From: an uncultured Eubacteriales bacterium
GTDB lineage: Bacteria; Bacillota; Clostridia; Christensenellales; UBA1242
Direction of reading: 5' to 3'
Assembly (NCBI GenBank): GCA_948512295.1
Contig: CAOQRA010000002.1
Span: 30,380 to 94,379 of the forward strand
DNA length: 64,000 bases
The notes under the pieces were generated by a model. That model saw only the letters and a program-made list of their open reading frames with translations. It had not been told where the DNA came from and did not search any database. The position numbers and the translations under genes are program-made. Numbering within the stretch: the stretch's first letter is position 1; each line of letters begins with the position of its first letter. This document shows, piece after piece, positions 50,308-59,234 of the stretch.

Positions 50308-50347
50308 CCCACCAAGGGCAAATTTGAGCCTTTGGTGGGCTTTTTTT
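50308..50347 (+). terminator. Strong terminator after the recombinases
   Basis: CCCACCAA-GGGC and GCC-TTTGGTGGG form a stem with a short loop, followed by T7. It ends the phage late transcript before the adhesin gene. Confidence 0.9.
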
Positions 50348-50393
50348 GTTGCAATTATAAAGAAATAAATAAAAAAATAAAGGAGAATAAAAA

Positions 50394-51674
50394 ATGGCAA
50401 TTTTAGACCAATTCAAAATCAAGGTAGACAACAACGATGTCTACAGCACAAATGGAACAATTAAAAGTTTGAGAGAAATCCACACGCACAATGGAATCTT
50501 ATTCCCACAGAATGGATTGAATAATTATATACACCCAGTATTGAGTAAAATGGGAACAAGTCCAAACGCATATAGACACATAACAAGTACAGAAACGGCG
50601 AAATTTATCAACACGGCAGAAGGCATCAATTTCATTTTTGATGCAGTGAGCGATGCAAGAAGTCCGATGGTTTCTGGGAAGCTGAAAAAGAACGGCGTTG
50701 ATTATCCGGTGATGCATCCTTATATGGTGGCACTATTGGACAATTTCAGCAAAGCAAAATCAAGGAAAGCATATGCAGACGGAAGTTATACTTTGAATCG
50801 CTATGGCGGAGTGGGCAACGCATTCAAAAATTCCGGCATCATTGAAATCCAAGGAGCAGGTGGAGGCTCTGGTGGAACAAATAATGTAAATTCAGACTGT
50901 GCTGGCGGAGGCGGTGGAGCAGGCGGTTATGCAGCGATTTACTATCGCATCAAAAACACAACAGCAACCATTTCAATGACAATTACAAATGGCTTGGGTG
51001 GAGATGCAGGTGGGGCTGGCTCTGGCGATGGCGGTGGCGGAACAGCATCATCGGTTGCGTTTATGGTCAACAATGATTACAACTTACAATATAGCATTGT
51101 TGCTGGTGGTGGCTTTGGTGGGCAGACTGGGAACTATAACTACACCAACGGTGGAGATGGTGGAATTGTTGCATATGTAGATATTGAGAAAGGCACTGGC
51201 ATTTTGACCTTGGCAACAGGCGGAGTAGGCGGAACAAGTTCAAGATCACCATCTTCTGGTTCGGTCACAAGTGGCAAAGTCCTTTTCGATAATGCATATT
51301 TATTTGTTTATTTGCTCGCAGCTCAAGGTGGAGCAGGTGGTGGTCGTGGAGATGACACAGATGGAACTTGCCAAGGTCAAGCTGGGGCTGGAACGACAGC
51401 AATGAGTTTTAGCATCCCAGTATCCCATGGAAACACAAACAATTCAGTTTCATTGCCAGCAAGGTCTGGTGGCGCAAGAGGGAGTAATGTTTCAGATTCG
51501 GCGCCGGGTGGTGGCGGAGCGTCAGTCTTGGCAAACGGCTCAAATGGTGGAACAACAAGCACAAGCGGAAATGCTGGAACACTTGGTTCTGGAGCGGGTG
51601 GAGCATGTTGTGGAAACAATGCAAACAGAGTCGGAAGTAAAGGCGGAACTGGTGTGATTTATTATTTCAATTAA
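50394..51674 (+). CDS. Glycine-rich adhesin/fibre protein, separate transcription unit
   Basis: The 426-aa protein has an N-terminal domain of about 150 residues (ILDQFKIKVDNNDVYS, GTSPNAYRHITSTE). A Gly-rich region resembling the 45306 protein follows (GAGGGSGGTNNV, GGDAGGAGSGDGGGG) and the close is GVIYYFN. It lies after the recombinase terminator with its own AAAGGAG site, outside the usual tail operon. It could be an alternative receptor-binding protein or a lysogen surface factor. No signal peptide is visible, which favours the phage-structural role. Confidence 0.68.
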   Translation: MAILDQFKIKVDNNDVYSTNGTIKSLREIHTHNGILFPQNGLNNYIHPVLSKMGTSPNAYRHITSTETAKFINTAEGINFIFDAVSDARSPMVSGKLKKNGVDYPVMHPYMVALLDNFSKAKSRKAYADGSYTLNRYGGVGNAFKNSGIIEIQGAGGGSGGTNNVNSDCAGGGGGAGGYAAIYYRIKNTTATISMTITNGLGGDAGGAGSGDGGGGTASSVAFMVNNDYNLQYSIVAGGGFGGQTGNYNYTNGGDGGIVAYVDIEKGTGILTLATGGVGGTSSRSPSSGSVTSGKVLFDNAYLFVYLLAAQGGAGGGRGDDTDGTCQGQAGAGTTAMSFSIPVSHGNTNNSVSLPARSGGARGSNVSDSAPGGGGASVLANGSNGGTTSTSGNAGTLGSGAGGACCGNNANRVGSKGGTGVIYYFN

Positions 51675-51766
51675 AAACACACTTGGAGATACCTTCGCAA
51701 TTCGAACCTGCAATTTTTTTCAAAAAAAATGATACAAATTATAAAAGAGTATGCTATAATGAATCT

Positions 51767-52027
51767 ATGGAACAAAAAGAGCTGGAGAAAGCACATAGCC
51801 ATTCAATCAATAATAAGACCGAAATTCTAAGTAGCAAAGTTTGCGGTTGCTTTTATTGCAGAGAAATGTTTGTACCAACAGAGATAAAAAATTGGGTAAA
51901 TGATGCAAAGCAACCAACAGCACAATGCCCTTATTGTTTCATTGATTCAGTTATAGGTGATGCAAGCGGAATAAAAATAACCAAGGCATTTTTGGAAGAA
52001 ATGCATAACAAGTGGTTTGGGAAATAA
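51767..52027 (+). CDS. CxxC zinc-type cytoplasmic protein
   Basis: The 86-aa protein has two Cys pairs: VCGCFYCREMF (about residues 25-35) and QCPYCFIDSVIG (about 54-65), a zinc site, then a C-terminal helix with MHNKWFG. TATAAT at 51755-51760 lies seven bases before the ATG, so the message would be leaderless; no ribosome site is seen. Its family recurs as small cytoplasmic proteins of unknown role. It lies just outside the phage adhesin. Confidence 0.65.
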   Translation: MEQKELEKAHSHSINNKTEILSSKVCGCFYCREMFVPTEIKNWVNDAKQPTAQCPYCFIDSVIGDASGIKITKAFLEEMHNKWFGK

Positions 52028-52038
52028 AATTTGATTTC

Positions 52039-52098
52039 CGCAAAATCAAAATGTCTGTCGCAAAATCAAACGAAAAAAATCAAAATCGCAAAATCAAA
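52039..52098 (+). repeat. Three CGCAAAATCAAA repeats
   Basis: Exact copies lie at 52039-52050, 52059-52070 and 52087-52098. Two more (one inverted) lie at 22404 and 22499 upstream of the small terminase gene. The copies are short, unevenly spaced (20 and 28 bp) and in non-coding DNA. Confidence 0.65.
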
Positions 52099-52110
52099 CG
52101 AAAAAATCAA

Positions 52111-52133
52111 AAGCAGACATTATGGAGTGCAAG
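52111..52133 (+). repeat. 23-bp direct repeat, copy A
   Basis: The 23 bases starting AAGCAGACAT and ending GGAGTGCAAG recur at 52748-52770 with a single A/G difference. The two copies flank the GNAT gene. Confidence 0.65.
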
Positions 52134-52179
52134 CCCATATAAACCAAGAAAAATATCTTCATGTTTTAAAGGGGAACTT

Positions 52180-52620
52180 ATGGTCATTATTAGATTTACA
52201 ATTAAAGAAGATTTAGAGCAGTTGCCATGGCTTTATAGACAGTATCATAATGGTGACACTCATGTTGAAACAAACCATGACGGCATGATTAAAAAGTTCG
52301 AAGAACTGGAAGGTAATGAAGATTATAAATTTGTTTCGGCAGTTGAAGGGGCTAAACTTGTTGGTTTTTGTTCGGTTGTGATTAATCATGATATTGTAGA
52401 AAGACAAAAGCCAATCATTATGTTGTGGAATTTAAGAGTTCACCCAGAATATCGAAGACAAAAAATAGGGCAAAAAATTATGAATTTTATTGAAGAATAT
52501 GGAAAACAAAAGGGAGTTGATTTCATTTTTTTTGGATGTGATGCTGAAAACCAAATTGCTAGGCAATTTTACAAACAATTAGGCTATGGCGAGGATTATG
52601 GCTTTTACAAATATTTATAA
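52180..52620 (+). CDS. GNAT-family N-acetyltransferase
   Basis: The 146-aa protein has the GNAT core: KLVGFCSVVINHD, then LWNLRVHPEYRRQKIGQKIM, the acetyl-CoA-binding R/Q-x-x-G-x-G/A loop (here RRQKIGQ), and a C-terminal ARQFYKQLGYGE. ATG 52180 follows AAAGGGG; the longer upstream frame is repeat DNA. The substrate is unknown. It is flanked by the 23-bp repeats and looks like an acquired cassette. Confidence 0.82.
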   Translation: MVIIRFTIKEDLEQLPWLYRQYHNGDTHVETNHDGMIKKFEELEGNEDYKFVSAVEGAKLVGFCSVVINHDIVERQKPIIMLWNLRVHPEYRRQKIGQKIMNFIEEYGKQKGVDFIFFGCDAENQIARQFYKQLGYGEDYGFYKYL

Positions 52621-52747
52621 TATTTAATTTTTATAATTTAAAGAGGCTTTGCACCATCAAATGAAAAATATCAAATGATATAAATCTTCCTCGCTCACTT
52701 GTGATATTGTGGAAACACAATCACAGTTCGGCTCGTTGGTTTATTTC

Positions 52748-52770
52748 AAGCAGACATTGTGGAGTGCAAG
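52748..52770 (+). repeat. 23-bp direct repeat, copy B
   Basis: See copy A at 52111-52133; one base differs. It lies in the leader of the next gene, 38 bases before its TTG start. Confidence 0.65.
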
Positions 52771-52807
52771 TTTAAATATTAGATTAAACTTTTTATTAGG
52801 AGGAAAG

Positions 52808-54250
52808 TTGGATAAGAGTATTGCTAAAGATATTGACAAACTTAGGGAAGTTAAAGTTTTTTTATGTATTTGTGCAACTGGGAAATCATATCTAGCTTCC
52901 GTAGACTCTCGATTTGTTGATGTAGACCAAGAAGAGGCAATTTACAAATTTGATTATGATGAAAACATGTCACAAGATAAATTCTCTCAAATGCAAGGAC
53001 ATGGCGTGATTGTTAGGCACGATAGTGAAGAATATATTCATGAGAGGGTATTGGAGCATATCAAAAACGGCAAGATTGTGCTTTCGGCGACTCATAAACA
53101 CATGTTAAAGTTTTTGGAAGAACAAAAAATACCATATGTGATTATTCAGTATTCAGAAGATAAAGTTGATTATTTTAAAAATCGTATGAGGCAAAGGGGG
53201 AATTCTGAAGATTTTATAGAGGCTATGATAGGCGGTGGACGTCGTGGAGAGGCCTATAAAAGGCATAAGTCCAATCAATATGCAACTGCGGTTTTGGATA
53301 TTTATGAAAATGAATTCTTATCTGATATTATGTGGAAGATTTTTGGACAACCTATACCATCTAGCAAAAGTGCGAGAAAAGACTTTAAGTTAAATTTGAA
53401 TGACTTAAATTTGAATCGTCAAATTATTGATAAGGCATTTATTTTTTACGATTTAGATGAAAAATATAAAAGTAAAGCTTATGATTGTCTTTCCAAAATT
53501 TTAGATTGCGATGACTTAAAAAACAAGTTTTTAGAGGTCTATAAAGTTTTGTTTTTTGGCGATGGTTATAAACTAAAAGAGTTATGGAAAATAAAGCAAA
53601 CACAGGATTTATTTGGAAATAATGCTAGTGCATTTATAACGAATTTAATGATACTGCTAGCGATGCCAATTCATAAGTCTAAAATGAAAGAAATGAAATT
53701 TAGCCGAAATCAAATAAATCGTCATAAATCAAGAGTAAAAGAGTGTTTTCTTAATGATATTGAAAATCGAAATTATAAAGGAATACGAATATCTCAAATG
53801 CTTTGGGCGTCTTATTTTATCAATTGCAAAATAATTGAAGTGGGGATTTTGCAGTTTGAATATGACGAGGTTATAGATAAAATCAAAATACATATTCCTA
53901 GGATGCCTAAGTTGGATTTTAAAAAAGTAAAGCAATCGATAGCTAACTCCAAAAAAGAAGTGAAGAGATATTTCCATTTTGATGATAAACAATATATTTG
54001 TAATAGTTGGTTATTAAGCAAACAATTAACGCCTATATTAAAAGAAAAATCTAATATAAAAAAGTTTCAAACTATGTTTAAAATAAATGAGGGTGAAGAT
54101 TGTATCGGTGATATTTTAAATTTTGTTTACAATTTAAATAGCTGCGAAAACTTTAGTCAACTTGCACAGAACTCTTTTCTGCAAAGGGAAATCAAAACTC
54201 AGCTGATGAAAGGAACTATCTTTAGACTGGGCTGTGGTGAATTGATTTAG
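52808..54250 (+). CDS. P-loop kinase-like protein with uncharacterised C-terminus
   Basis: The 480-aa protein starts at TTG 52808 after AGGAGG; the longer frame to 52709 is repeat DNA. The first 150 residues look like a small nucleotide-kinase fold: VFLCICATGKSYLA (P-loop, shortened), a VDVDQEEAIYKF segment, VRHDSEEYIHERVLEHI and YVIIQYSEDKVDYFKNRM. The remaining 330 residues are basic and helical, ending in FRLGCGEL, with no recognised domain. The P-loop lacks the first Gly of the consensus, so activity is uncertain. It may be a defence or modification gene. Confidence 0.6.
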   Translation: MDKSIAKDIDKLREVKVFLCICATGKSYLASVDSRFVDVDQEEAIYKFDYDENMSQDKFSQMQGHGVIVRHDSEEYIHERVLEHIKNGKIVLSATHKHMLKFLEEQKIPYVIIQYSEDKVDYFKNRMRQRGNSEDFIEAMIGGGRRGEAYKRHKSNQYATAVLDIYENEFLSDIMWKIFGQPIPSSKSARKDFKLNLNDLNLNRQIIDKAFIFYDLDEKYKSKAYDCLSKILDCDDLKNKFLEVYKVLFFGDGYKLKELWKIKQTQDLFGNNASAFITNLMILLAMPIHKSKMKEMKFSRNQINRHKSRVKECFLNDIENRNYKGIRISQMLWASYFINCKIIEVGILQFEYDEVIDKIKIHIPRMPKLDFKKVKQSIANSKKEVKRYFHFDDKQYICNSWLLSKQLTPILKEKSNIKKFQTMFKINEGEDCIGDILNFVYNLNSCENFSQLAQNSFLQREIKTQLMKGTIFRLGCGELI

Positions 54251-54365
54251 CACAAAAGTGCAAACAAGTATAAAAATTTAAGATAATTGAAAATGTGCAA
54301 AATTCCTTGTTAAATTTGATACAAAATACAAAACGATGTGGTATAATTTAAGGGGAGATGTAATT

Positions 54366-55148
54366 ATGAAACAATATAAACTTGAGAATACGCCGATAGT
54401 TTATTATATTGATGACACAGCGGGCAAGGACTATGTTGTATTTTTTCACGCGGCTTTTGTAGATCATAGAATGTTTGAAAAACAATTTCAATATTTTTCA
54501 GGGAAATACAATTTGCTTGCAATTGATATTTTAGGGCATGGCAATTCAACTGAAACAAAAATAGGTGATTCTGTTGAAAAAATGTCAGATTGGCTAAACT
54601 TAATTTTTGAAAAACACAATATAACAGCAGCACATTTTGTTGGAGTTTCATTAGGCGCAGTATTTATACAAGATTTTGCAAATAAATATCAGAACAAAAT
54701 TTTGTCGCTTGCATGTTTTGGCGGATATGATATTAATAATTTTGATTTTAAAAAGCAAAAAAGTAATTCTAAAAATCAGATGAAAATGATGTTTAAAGCC
54801 ATCTTTTCAATAAAATGGTTTGCAAAAGCGAACAAAAAAATATCCGCTTATACTAAAGCTGCGCAGCAAGATTTTTACAATATGAATTTACAATTTAGAA
54901 AAAAATCGTTTAAGTATTTGGCAAAGTTGCAAAAGCTTGTCAATAAGTTTCCAAAGACTCAGCGGGAATATAAATTGTTGGTTGGATGTGGCGAGCATGA
55001 CATACCTATGGAAATAGAGATAGTTAACACTTGGGCAGAAAATGAGAAATGTGATAAAATAATTTTCCAAGGTGCAGGTCATTGTGTAAATATGGATAGG
55101 CCAAAAGAATTTAATGCTTGTTTAGAAAGCTTTTGGCAAAAGGTATAA
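54366..55148 (+). CDS. Alpha/beta hydrolase
   Basis: The 260-aa protein has the hydrolase core: VVFFHAAFVDHRMF (oxyanion region), LLAIDILGHGNS, the nucleophile elbow HFVGVSLGAVFI with catalytic Ser, then a late Asp region and GAGHCVNMDRP with the catalytic His. The substrate is unknown. TATAAT at 54350-54355 and GGGGAG precede ATG 54366. Confidence 0.85.
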   Translation: MKQYKLENTPIVYYIDDTAGKDYVVFFHAAFVDHRMFEKQFQYFSGKYNLLAIDILGHGNSTETKIGDSVEKMSDWLNLIFEKHNITAAHFVGVSLGAVFIQDFANKYQNKILSLACFGGYDINNFDFKKQKSNSKNQMKMMFKAIFSIKWFAKANKKISAYTKAAQQDFYNMNLQFRKKSFKYLAKLQKLVNKFPKTQREYKLLVGCGEHDIPMEIEIVNTWAENEKCDKIIFQGAGHCVNMDRPKEFNACLESFWQKV

Positions 55149-55311
55149 CGCACTTAGTTTCTAATTCATATTTTTGGCTTTTAAATGCAAGATTGAAGAA
55201 AAAAAACTTATAAAGCATTTTATAATTGCAAAATTTACCATTGATTTTGCAGTAAAGTAAGCTTAGATAAAACTGAGCTAACACTATAATAACAAAGGAT
55301 AATTAGTACAA

Positions 55312-55659
55312 ATGAAAATTTTATTAGATTTTGAGCAGCTTGTAGCTAATGCTCTTATAAACCAAATTAAAAATAAGGGAAAGGATAACATCGCTTTTCG
55401 CGATGCGTATTATTATGCAACCAAAGTGGCTATTAAATTGCAACGAGAGGGGCATGCGGTGGCAGTTATAAATCAAGGATTTATAAATATTAAAGTTAAC
55501 AATTTATTTCATGTCGATCTTGCTAGAGAAAGGCTTGAAAAATATTCAAACGTTTCGCTAGAGCAGTTGCAGGCTCAATATCGTGCGCCGCTTTCTGCCG
55601 AGACACTTAATGCTTGTCTTGCATATGAGGAAGAAAATAAAAAAGAGAGCGAGGGCTGA
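55312..55659 (+). CDS. Hypothetical protein
   Basis: I do not recognise this 115-aa protein. It is mixed alpha/beta with YYYATKVAIKLQREGHAVAV and a charged C-terminus. The ribosome site (AAAGGA) is about 14 bases away, so expression may be low. The gap upstream (55149-55311) shows no feature beyond AT-rich DNA. Confidence 0.5.
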   Translation: MKILLDFEQLVANALINQIKNKGKDNIAFRDAYYYATKVAIKLQREGHAVAVINQGFINIKVNNLFHVDLARERLEKYSNVSLEQLQAQYRAPLSAETLNACLAYEEENKKESEG

Positions 55660-55675
55660 TTATTAAAACGACCTT

Positions 55676-55704
55676 TTAAAAGAGAGGAAATCAACCTCTT
55701 TTTA
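55676..55704 (+). terminator. Rho-independent terminator
   Basis: AGAGAGG and CCTCTTT form a short stem around AAATCAA, then a T-run. Confidence 0.6.
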
Positions 55705-55756
55705 TTTTGTGATTTTGATTTATTATGCTATACTTTAATTATCAAAGGAAAAAACA

Positions 55757-56338
55757 ATGAATATACAAATAGTACCTATCATCGAAAGTATAGATGAAAA
55801 TAAATTAGTACCTACAGCGAAAACTGTTTATAGGGACTGCATTATGCTTGTTGTAAAGCACCCAAGCGAGGCAAAATTTTTATATTTACATAATAAGAAA
55901 TTTGGCTGGAATGTTTTGGTTCAAGGCGGCATTGAAGAGGATGAAAATGCCTTTGTTTCAGCAGTACGTGAACTTATAGAAGAAACTGGCTTTTACGACA
56001 TTAAAAGCATAACTAAGTTGGATTTTGAAATGGATAATGTGTATTTTGCAGCTCATAAAAATCAAAATCGTTACGCCATCATAAAAACCTTTTACATAGA
56101 ATTAAATAGTTTGAAACAAAAAGAGCACGAAATAGAATCAGACATAAAATTTGATAGTTACGAAAATCTGTATGACATTTTTGGTGCACCTTTTAGACAT
56201 CATTATTATTTATTAGGCATAGCAACTGGCAAACAGAGAAATGAGGCAAATACTTGTGAGTCAAAGCTTGGCAGTTTGGACCTAGTTAATCATAAAGTTA
56301 CATATCGTAAGATAAATGAATTGCCGAAATCTAAATGA
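55757..56338 (+). CDS. NUDIX hydrolase
   Basis: The 193-aa protein carries a complete Nudix box: GGIEEDENAFVSAVRELIEE with TGF, matching G-x5-E-x7-R-E-U-x-E-E-x-G-U. It lies near residues 55-77. A second half follows with a HHYYLLGIATGKQ segment. These enzymes hydrolyse nucleoside diphosphates linked to other moieties; the substrate is not evident. Short leader with TATACT promoter. Confidence 0.85.
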   Translation: MNIQIVPIIESIDENKLVPTAKTVYRDCIMLVVKHPSEAKFLYLHNKKFGWNVLVQGGIEEDENAFVSAVRELIEETGFYDIKSITKLDFEMDNVYFAAHKNQNRYAIIKTFYIELNSLKQKEHEIESDIKFDSYENLYDIFGAPFRHHYYLLGIATGKQRNEANTCESKLGSLDLVNHKVTYRKINELPKSK

Positions 56339-56410
56339 AAAATTCGGTAAGCTAAGCCATGAAAATAAATAGAGTTTGGAGAACGACATGAATATATTTA
56401 TGGTGGCGAT

Positions 56411-56650
56411 TTGAAAATTCACTGTAGAAAACTAGGCTACTTGCAAGGAAAGTCGTCAAGAATTATTTCCCTCTATTATCCGAAAAACAAAGTTGTTTCT
56501 GTCAAAGTGTGTTACGAAGTTTCTGGGCTTGTAGGGACAGAAACGGGTGCGATGGGGCTTTTGCCTATAACGCTTACAAGCCAGCTTGTTGCGGGGCATA
56601 GTATTTTGTTTGACAAGACGCCTTGCAAGAAAAAACTAAAAGAGGAGTAA
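56411..56650 (+). CDS. Hypothetical small protein (TTG start)
   Basis: The 79-aa basic protein starts at a TTG that overlaps the stop of an upstream eight-codon frame (ATG 56388, preceded by GGAG). Translation may be coupled to this minicistron, or the N-terminus may be frameshifted. It contains VSVKVCYEVSGLVG and a Lys-rich end. No family recognised. Confidence 0.45.
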   Translation: MKIHCRKLGYLQGKSSRIISLYYPKNKVVSVKVCYEVSGLVGTETGAMGLLPITLTSQLVAGHSILFDKTPCKKKLKEE

Positions 56651-56670
56651 AAACTCTCTTTTTTTGTTTG
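56640..56670 (+). terminator. Rho-independent terminator
   Basis: AGAGGAGT and ACTCTCT pair across AAAA, then T7. Confidence 0.65.
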
Positions 56671-56730
56671 CAAAAAAAAAATATTTTATGCTATAATTTT
56701 TTAGATAATCTTAACATAGGGAGATAGGGG

Positions 56731-58260
56731 ATGAAAATTGCATTATTGGGCGCAACTGGAAACATGGGCAAGCAAGTTTTGAAAGAAGTTATGAAACTTG
56801 AAAATATAGAATGCAAATTGCTTGTTTTGCCAAATGATAAGCGCGTAAAAGAAATAAAAAAGACATATAAAAGTCAGATGAACCGCATTGAAATAATTTA
56901 CGGAAATATAGCGGACAAATCTGCATGTGACAAAGTTGTAGACGGGACAAGCTATGTCGTTAACATGGCAGCGGTTATTCCGCCTCATTCCGACCAATAT
57001 CCACAGAAAGCGATTGAATGCAATGAAGTTGGCGTAAACTCGCTCGTTTCTGTCATAGAGGGCATGAAACACCAACCAAAACTTATACATATTTCAACGA
57101 TTGCACTTTATGGCAATCGCAATGAAAGGCATCCTTGGGCACGAGTGGGGGATCCGCTTCTTATTAGTCCATTTGATATTTATTCCATCACTAAACTTCG
57201 TGGTGAATTTCGGGTGCTGGAAAGCAATATTATAAACAGAGTGGTTTTGCGTCAGACCGCAATGCTGCATGAAAATATGTTAAAAGATAATATGAGTGAC
57301 GGGCTTATGTTCCACACTTGTTTTAATGCACCGCTTGAGTGGGTTACAGCTGAAGATAGTGGATTACTTATTGCAAACATTATAAAACGAGATATGCAAG
57401 AAGATTTATCCAAAGTTTTCTGGGGCAAAGTTTTTAACATTGGAGGAGGCATCAAAAACTGCGTCACAGGCTATGACGTGCTTAACGATGGTTTTGCCAT
57501 CATTGGAGGTTCTGTCAAAGATTTCTTTGAGCCGAATTACAATGCGACTCGCAATTTCCATGGCGTATGGTTTTATGATAGTCATGTGCTTGATGACATG
57601 TTTAATTATCAGCGTCAAACAACTGATGATTTTTGGACAAAGTTTAAAGATACTCACAAAATTTTAAAACTTGGGAAAATTGTTCCAAAGAAACTTATAA
57701 AAAGTTTTGCAATTAAGCGTCTATTTAAAAATTATAACAGCCCAGCCTATTGGATAAAGCATGATCATACAAAGGTGTATGCATATTTTGGCGGAACAAA
57801 TAAATATAATGCTATTGCAAAAGACTGGAAAGACTTTAATCTTTTGAATGAAAACAGAGGCATGTATGGTGGCTTTTTAGATTATAAAAAATTAAAGATA
57901 CGCCAATCTGCACGACTTATAGACCTTGGATTTAATCCAAGTGAGCCAGTAGATTTAAAAGTTTTAGACAATATAGCAAAAGCACATGGTGGCAAATTGA
58001 TTTCCAAACGTGGCGACGTGGAAGATAAGCTAGAATGGGAAAATAGCGATGGCGAACGATTTACTGCTCGTGGTTCAAGTGTGCTTGCAGGTCATTGGAT
58101 GAATCCATGCTATAAAGGTGACTATTGCTGGGATTTTGACCGCCTTGCAAAAAAAGACAAAGTTTATGCTGCTTTATGGTATGATAGTCACGATACTTCA
58201 GAAAATAGATATTACTATTATGATAACGAGTTTGTAGCGCGCCAAAAGGGGATTCAATGA
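56731..58260 (+). CDS. NAD-dependent epimerase/dehydratase-like protein, two-part
   Basis: The 509-aa protein begins with an extended-SDR Rossmann domain: IALLGATGNMGKQVLKEV, NMAAVIPPHSDQYP, then HISTIALYGNR and a YSITKLRGE active-site Tyr-x3-Lys. This occupies about 300 residues. The C-terminal 200 residues (YWIKHDHTKVYAYFGG, VLAGHWMNPCYKGDYCWDFD) are a distinct domain of unknown function. The fusion is longer than usual SDRs. Its stop overlaps the next start (ATGA), so it forms an operon with the EFR1 protein. Confidence 0.75.
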   Translation: MKIALLGATGNMGKQVLKEVMKLENIECKLLVLPNDKRVKEIKKTYKSQMNRIEIIYGNIADKSACDKVVDGTSYVVNMAAVIPPHSDQYPQKAIECNEVGVNSLVSVIEGMKHQPKLIHISTIALYGNRNERHPWARVGDPLLISPFDIYSITKLRGEFRVLESNIINRVVLRQTAMLHENMLKDNMSDGLMFHTCFNAPLEWVTAEDSGLLIANIIKRDMQEDLSKVFWGKVFNIGGGIKNCVTGYDVLNDGFAIIGGSVKDFFEPNYNATRNFHGVWFYDSHVLDDMFNYQRQTTDDFWTKFKDTHKILKLGKIVPKKLIKSFAIKRLFKNYNSPAYWIKHDHTKVYAYFGGTNKYNAIAKDWKDFNLLNENRGMYGGFLDYKKLKIRQSARLIDLGFNPSEPVDLKVLDNIAKAHGGKLISKRGDVEDKLEWENSDGERFTARGSSVLAGHWMNPCYKGDYCWDFDRLAKKDKVYAALWYDSHDTSENRYYYYDNEFVARQKGIQ

Positions 58261-59153
58261 AAGTTTTAATCATTTATTTTTCAGGCACGGGAAACACTAA
58301 ACGCGTAGTTAATAAATACGCCGAGTGTCTTAAGCAAAATGAAGTGGATACGCAAGTCTTTAAAGTTGAGGATATTATTCAAAATGAAACCTTGCAAACT
58401 TTAAGGTTTGATGAATATGATATGATTGGCATAGGCTATCCAGTACATGCCTTTAATGCACCATCTATTATTATAGACTTTGTAAAGAGTTTAACTAAGC
58501 AAAAAACAAAACGTAAGGCATTTATCATAAATACATCTGGTGAACCGTTAAAGCTTAATAATATATCATCGTTAAAAATAAGAAGAATGTTAAAAAGACG
58601 TAATTATGAAGTTGTAAATGAATTTCATTATTGCATGCCGTATAACATTATTTTCCGCCATACTGACCTTATGGCATATAAAATGTGGCACTATGCAGAG
58701 GGGTTAATTCCTCTTGATTGTCAAACGCTTGTTAGCGGCATTAAAAACAAACCTAGCTATGTGCCAATGGGTAGACCTCTTGCTTGCATATTTAGGGTGG
58801 AACACTGGGGCGGTCGCTTCAATGGAAAGCATTACAAAGTGGACGATAAGTGTGTTAAATGCCAAATGTGTGTAAAGGTTTGTCCTACTAACAATATAAA
58901 AATTGAAAATGGCGAATTTAAATTTGGAAAGAATTGTTTGATGTGTATGCGTTGTGCACATTTATGCAGTAAGAATGCAATCAAGATTGGATTCTTTAAC
59001 AAGTGGAAGGTTAATGGGGCGTACAATTTCCAAAAGCCAGAAAGAGAGGAAGAGAACAAACATTCTCGATACTGCAAAAAATCTTATGAACGATATTTTA
59101 CCGAGTGTGAAAAGCGTTTGGGCATATTAAAAGATGAAGTAAAGCACAAATAA
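58257..59153 (+). CDS. EFR1-type flavodoxin-ferredoxin protein
   Basis: The 298-aa protein joins a flavodoxin-like domain (IIYFSGTGNTKRVVNKY, phosphate-binding loop SGTGNT) with a C-terminal pair of 4Fe-4S clusters: CVKCQMCVKVCPTNNI and CLMCMRCAHLCSKNAI. EFR1 proteins are putative electron carriers in Clostridia. It is coupled to the SDR upstream, which suggests a joint redox step. Confidence 0.88.
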   Translation: MKVLIIYFSGTGNTKRVVNKYAECLKQNEVDTQVFKVEDIIQNETLQTLRFDEYDMIGIGYPVHAFNAPSIIIDFVKSLTKQKTKRKAFIINTSGEPLKLNNISSLKIRRMLKRRNYEVVNEFHYCMPYNIIFRHTDLMAYKMWHYAEGLIPLDCQTLVSGIKNKPSYVPMGRPLACIFRVEHWGGRFNGKHYKVDDKCVKCQMCVKVCPTNNIKIENGEFKFGKNCLMCMRCAHLCSKNAIKIGFFNKWKVNGAYNFQKPEREEENKHSRYCKKSYERYFTECEKRLGILKDEVKHK

Positions 59154-59177
59154 TAGGAGGAAATATTTCCTCTTTTT
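59150..59177 (+). terminator. Rho-independent terminator
   Basis: GAGGAAA and TTTCCTC form a stem (a near-perfect palindrome) followed by T6. Confidence 0.7.
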
Positions 59178-59234
59178 TCATATTGACAAATGCATGCGTT
59201 TATGCTATTATATTTGTATACGAGGGAGATAAAA

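Noticed and set aside
51680..51716. tRNA-like sequence (TTCGAACCTGCAA) as an attachment site
   Set aside because: The T-arm does not pair and no matching tRNA fragment was found at the left border.
52039..52098. CRISPR array
   Set aside because: The repeats are 12 bp, unevenly spaced, without spacers of constant size or cas genes. No CRISPR array is visible anywhere in the window.
52012..52179. N-terminal extension of the GNAT ORF
   Set aside because: It is translated from the CGCAAAATCAAA and 23-bp repeats; the proper start at 52180 has a ribosome site and the family's usual length.
52709..52807. N-terminal extension of the P-loop ORF
   Set aside because: It also reads through the 23-bp repeat; AGGAGG before TTG 52808 marks the start.
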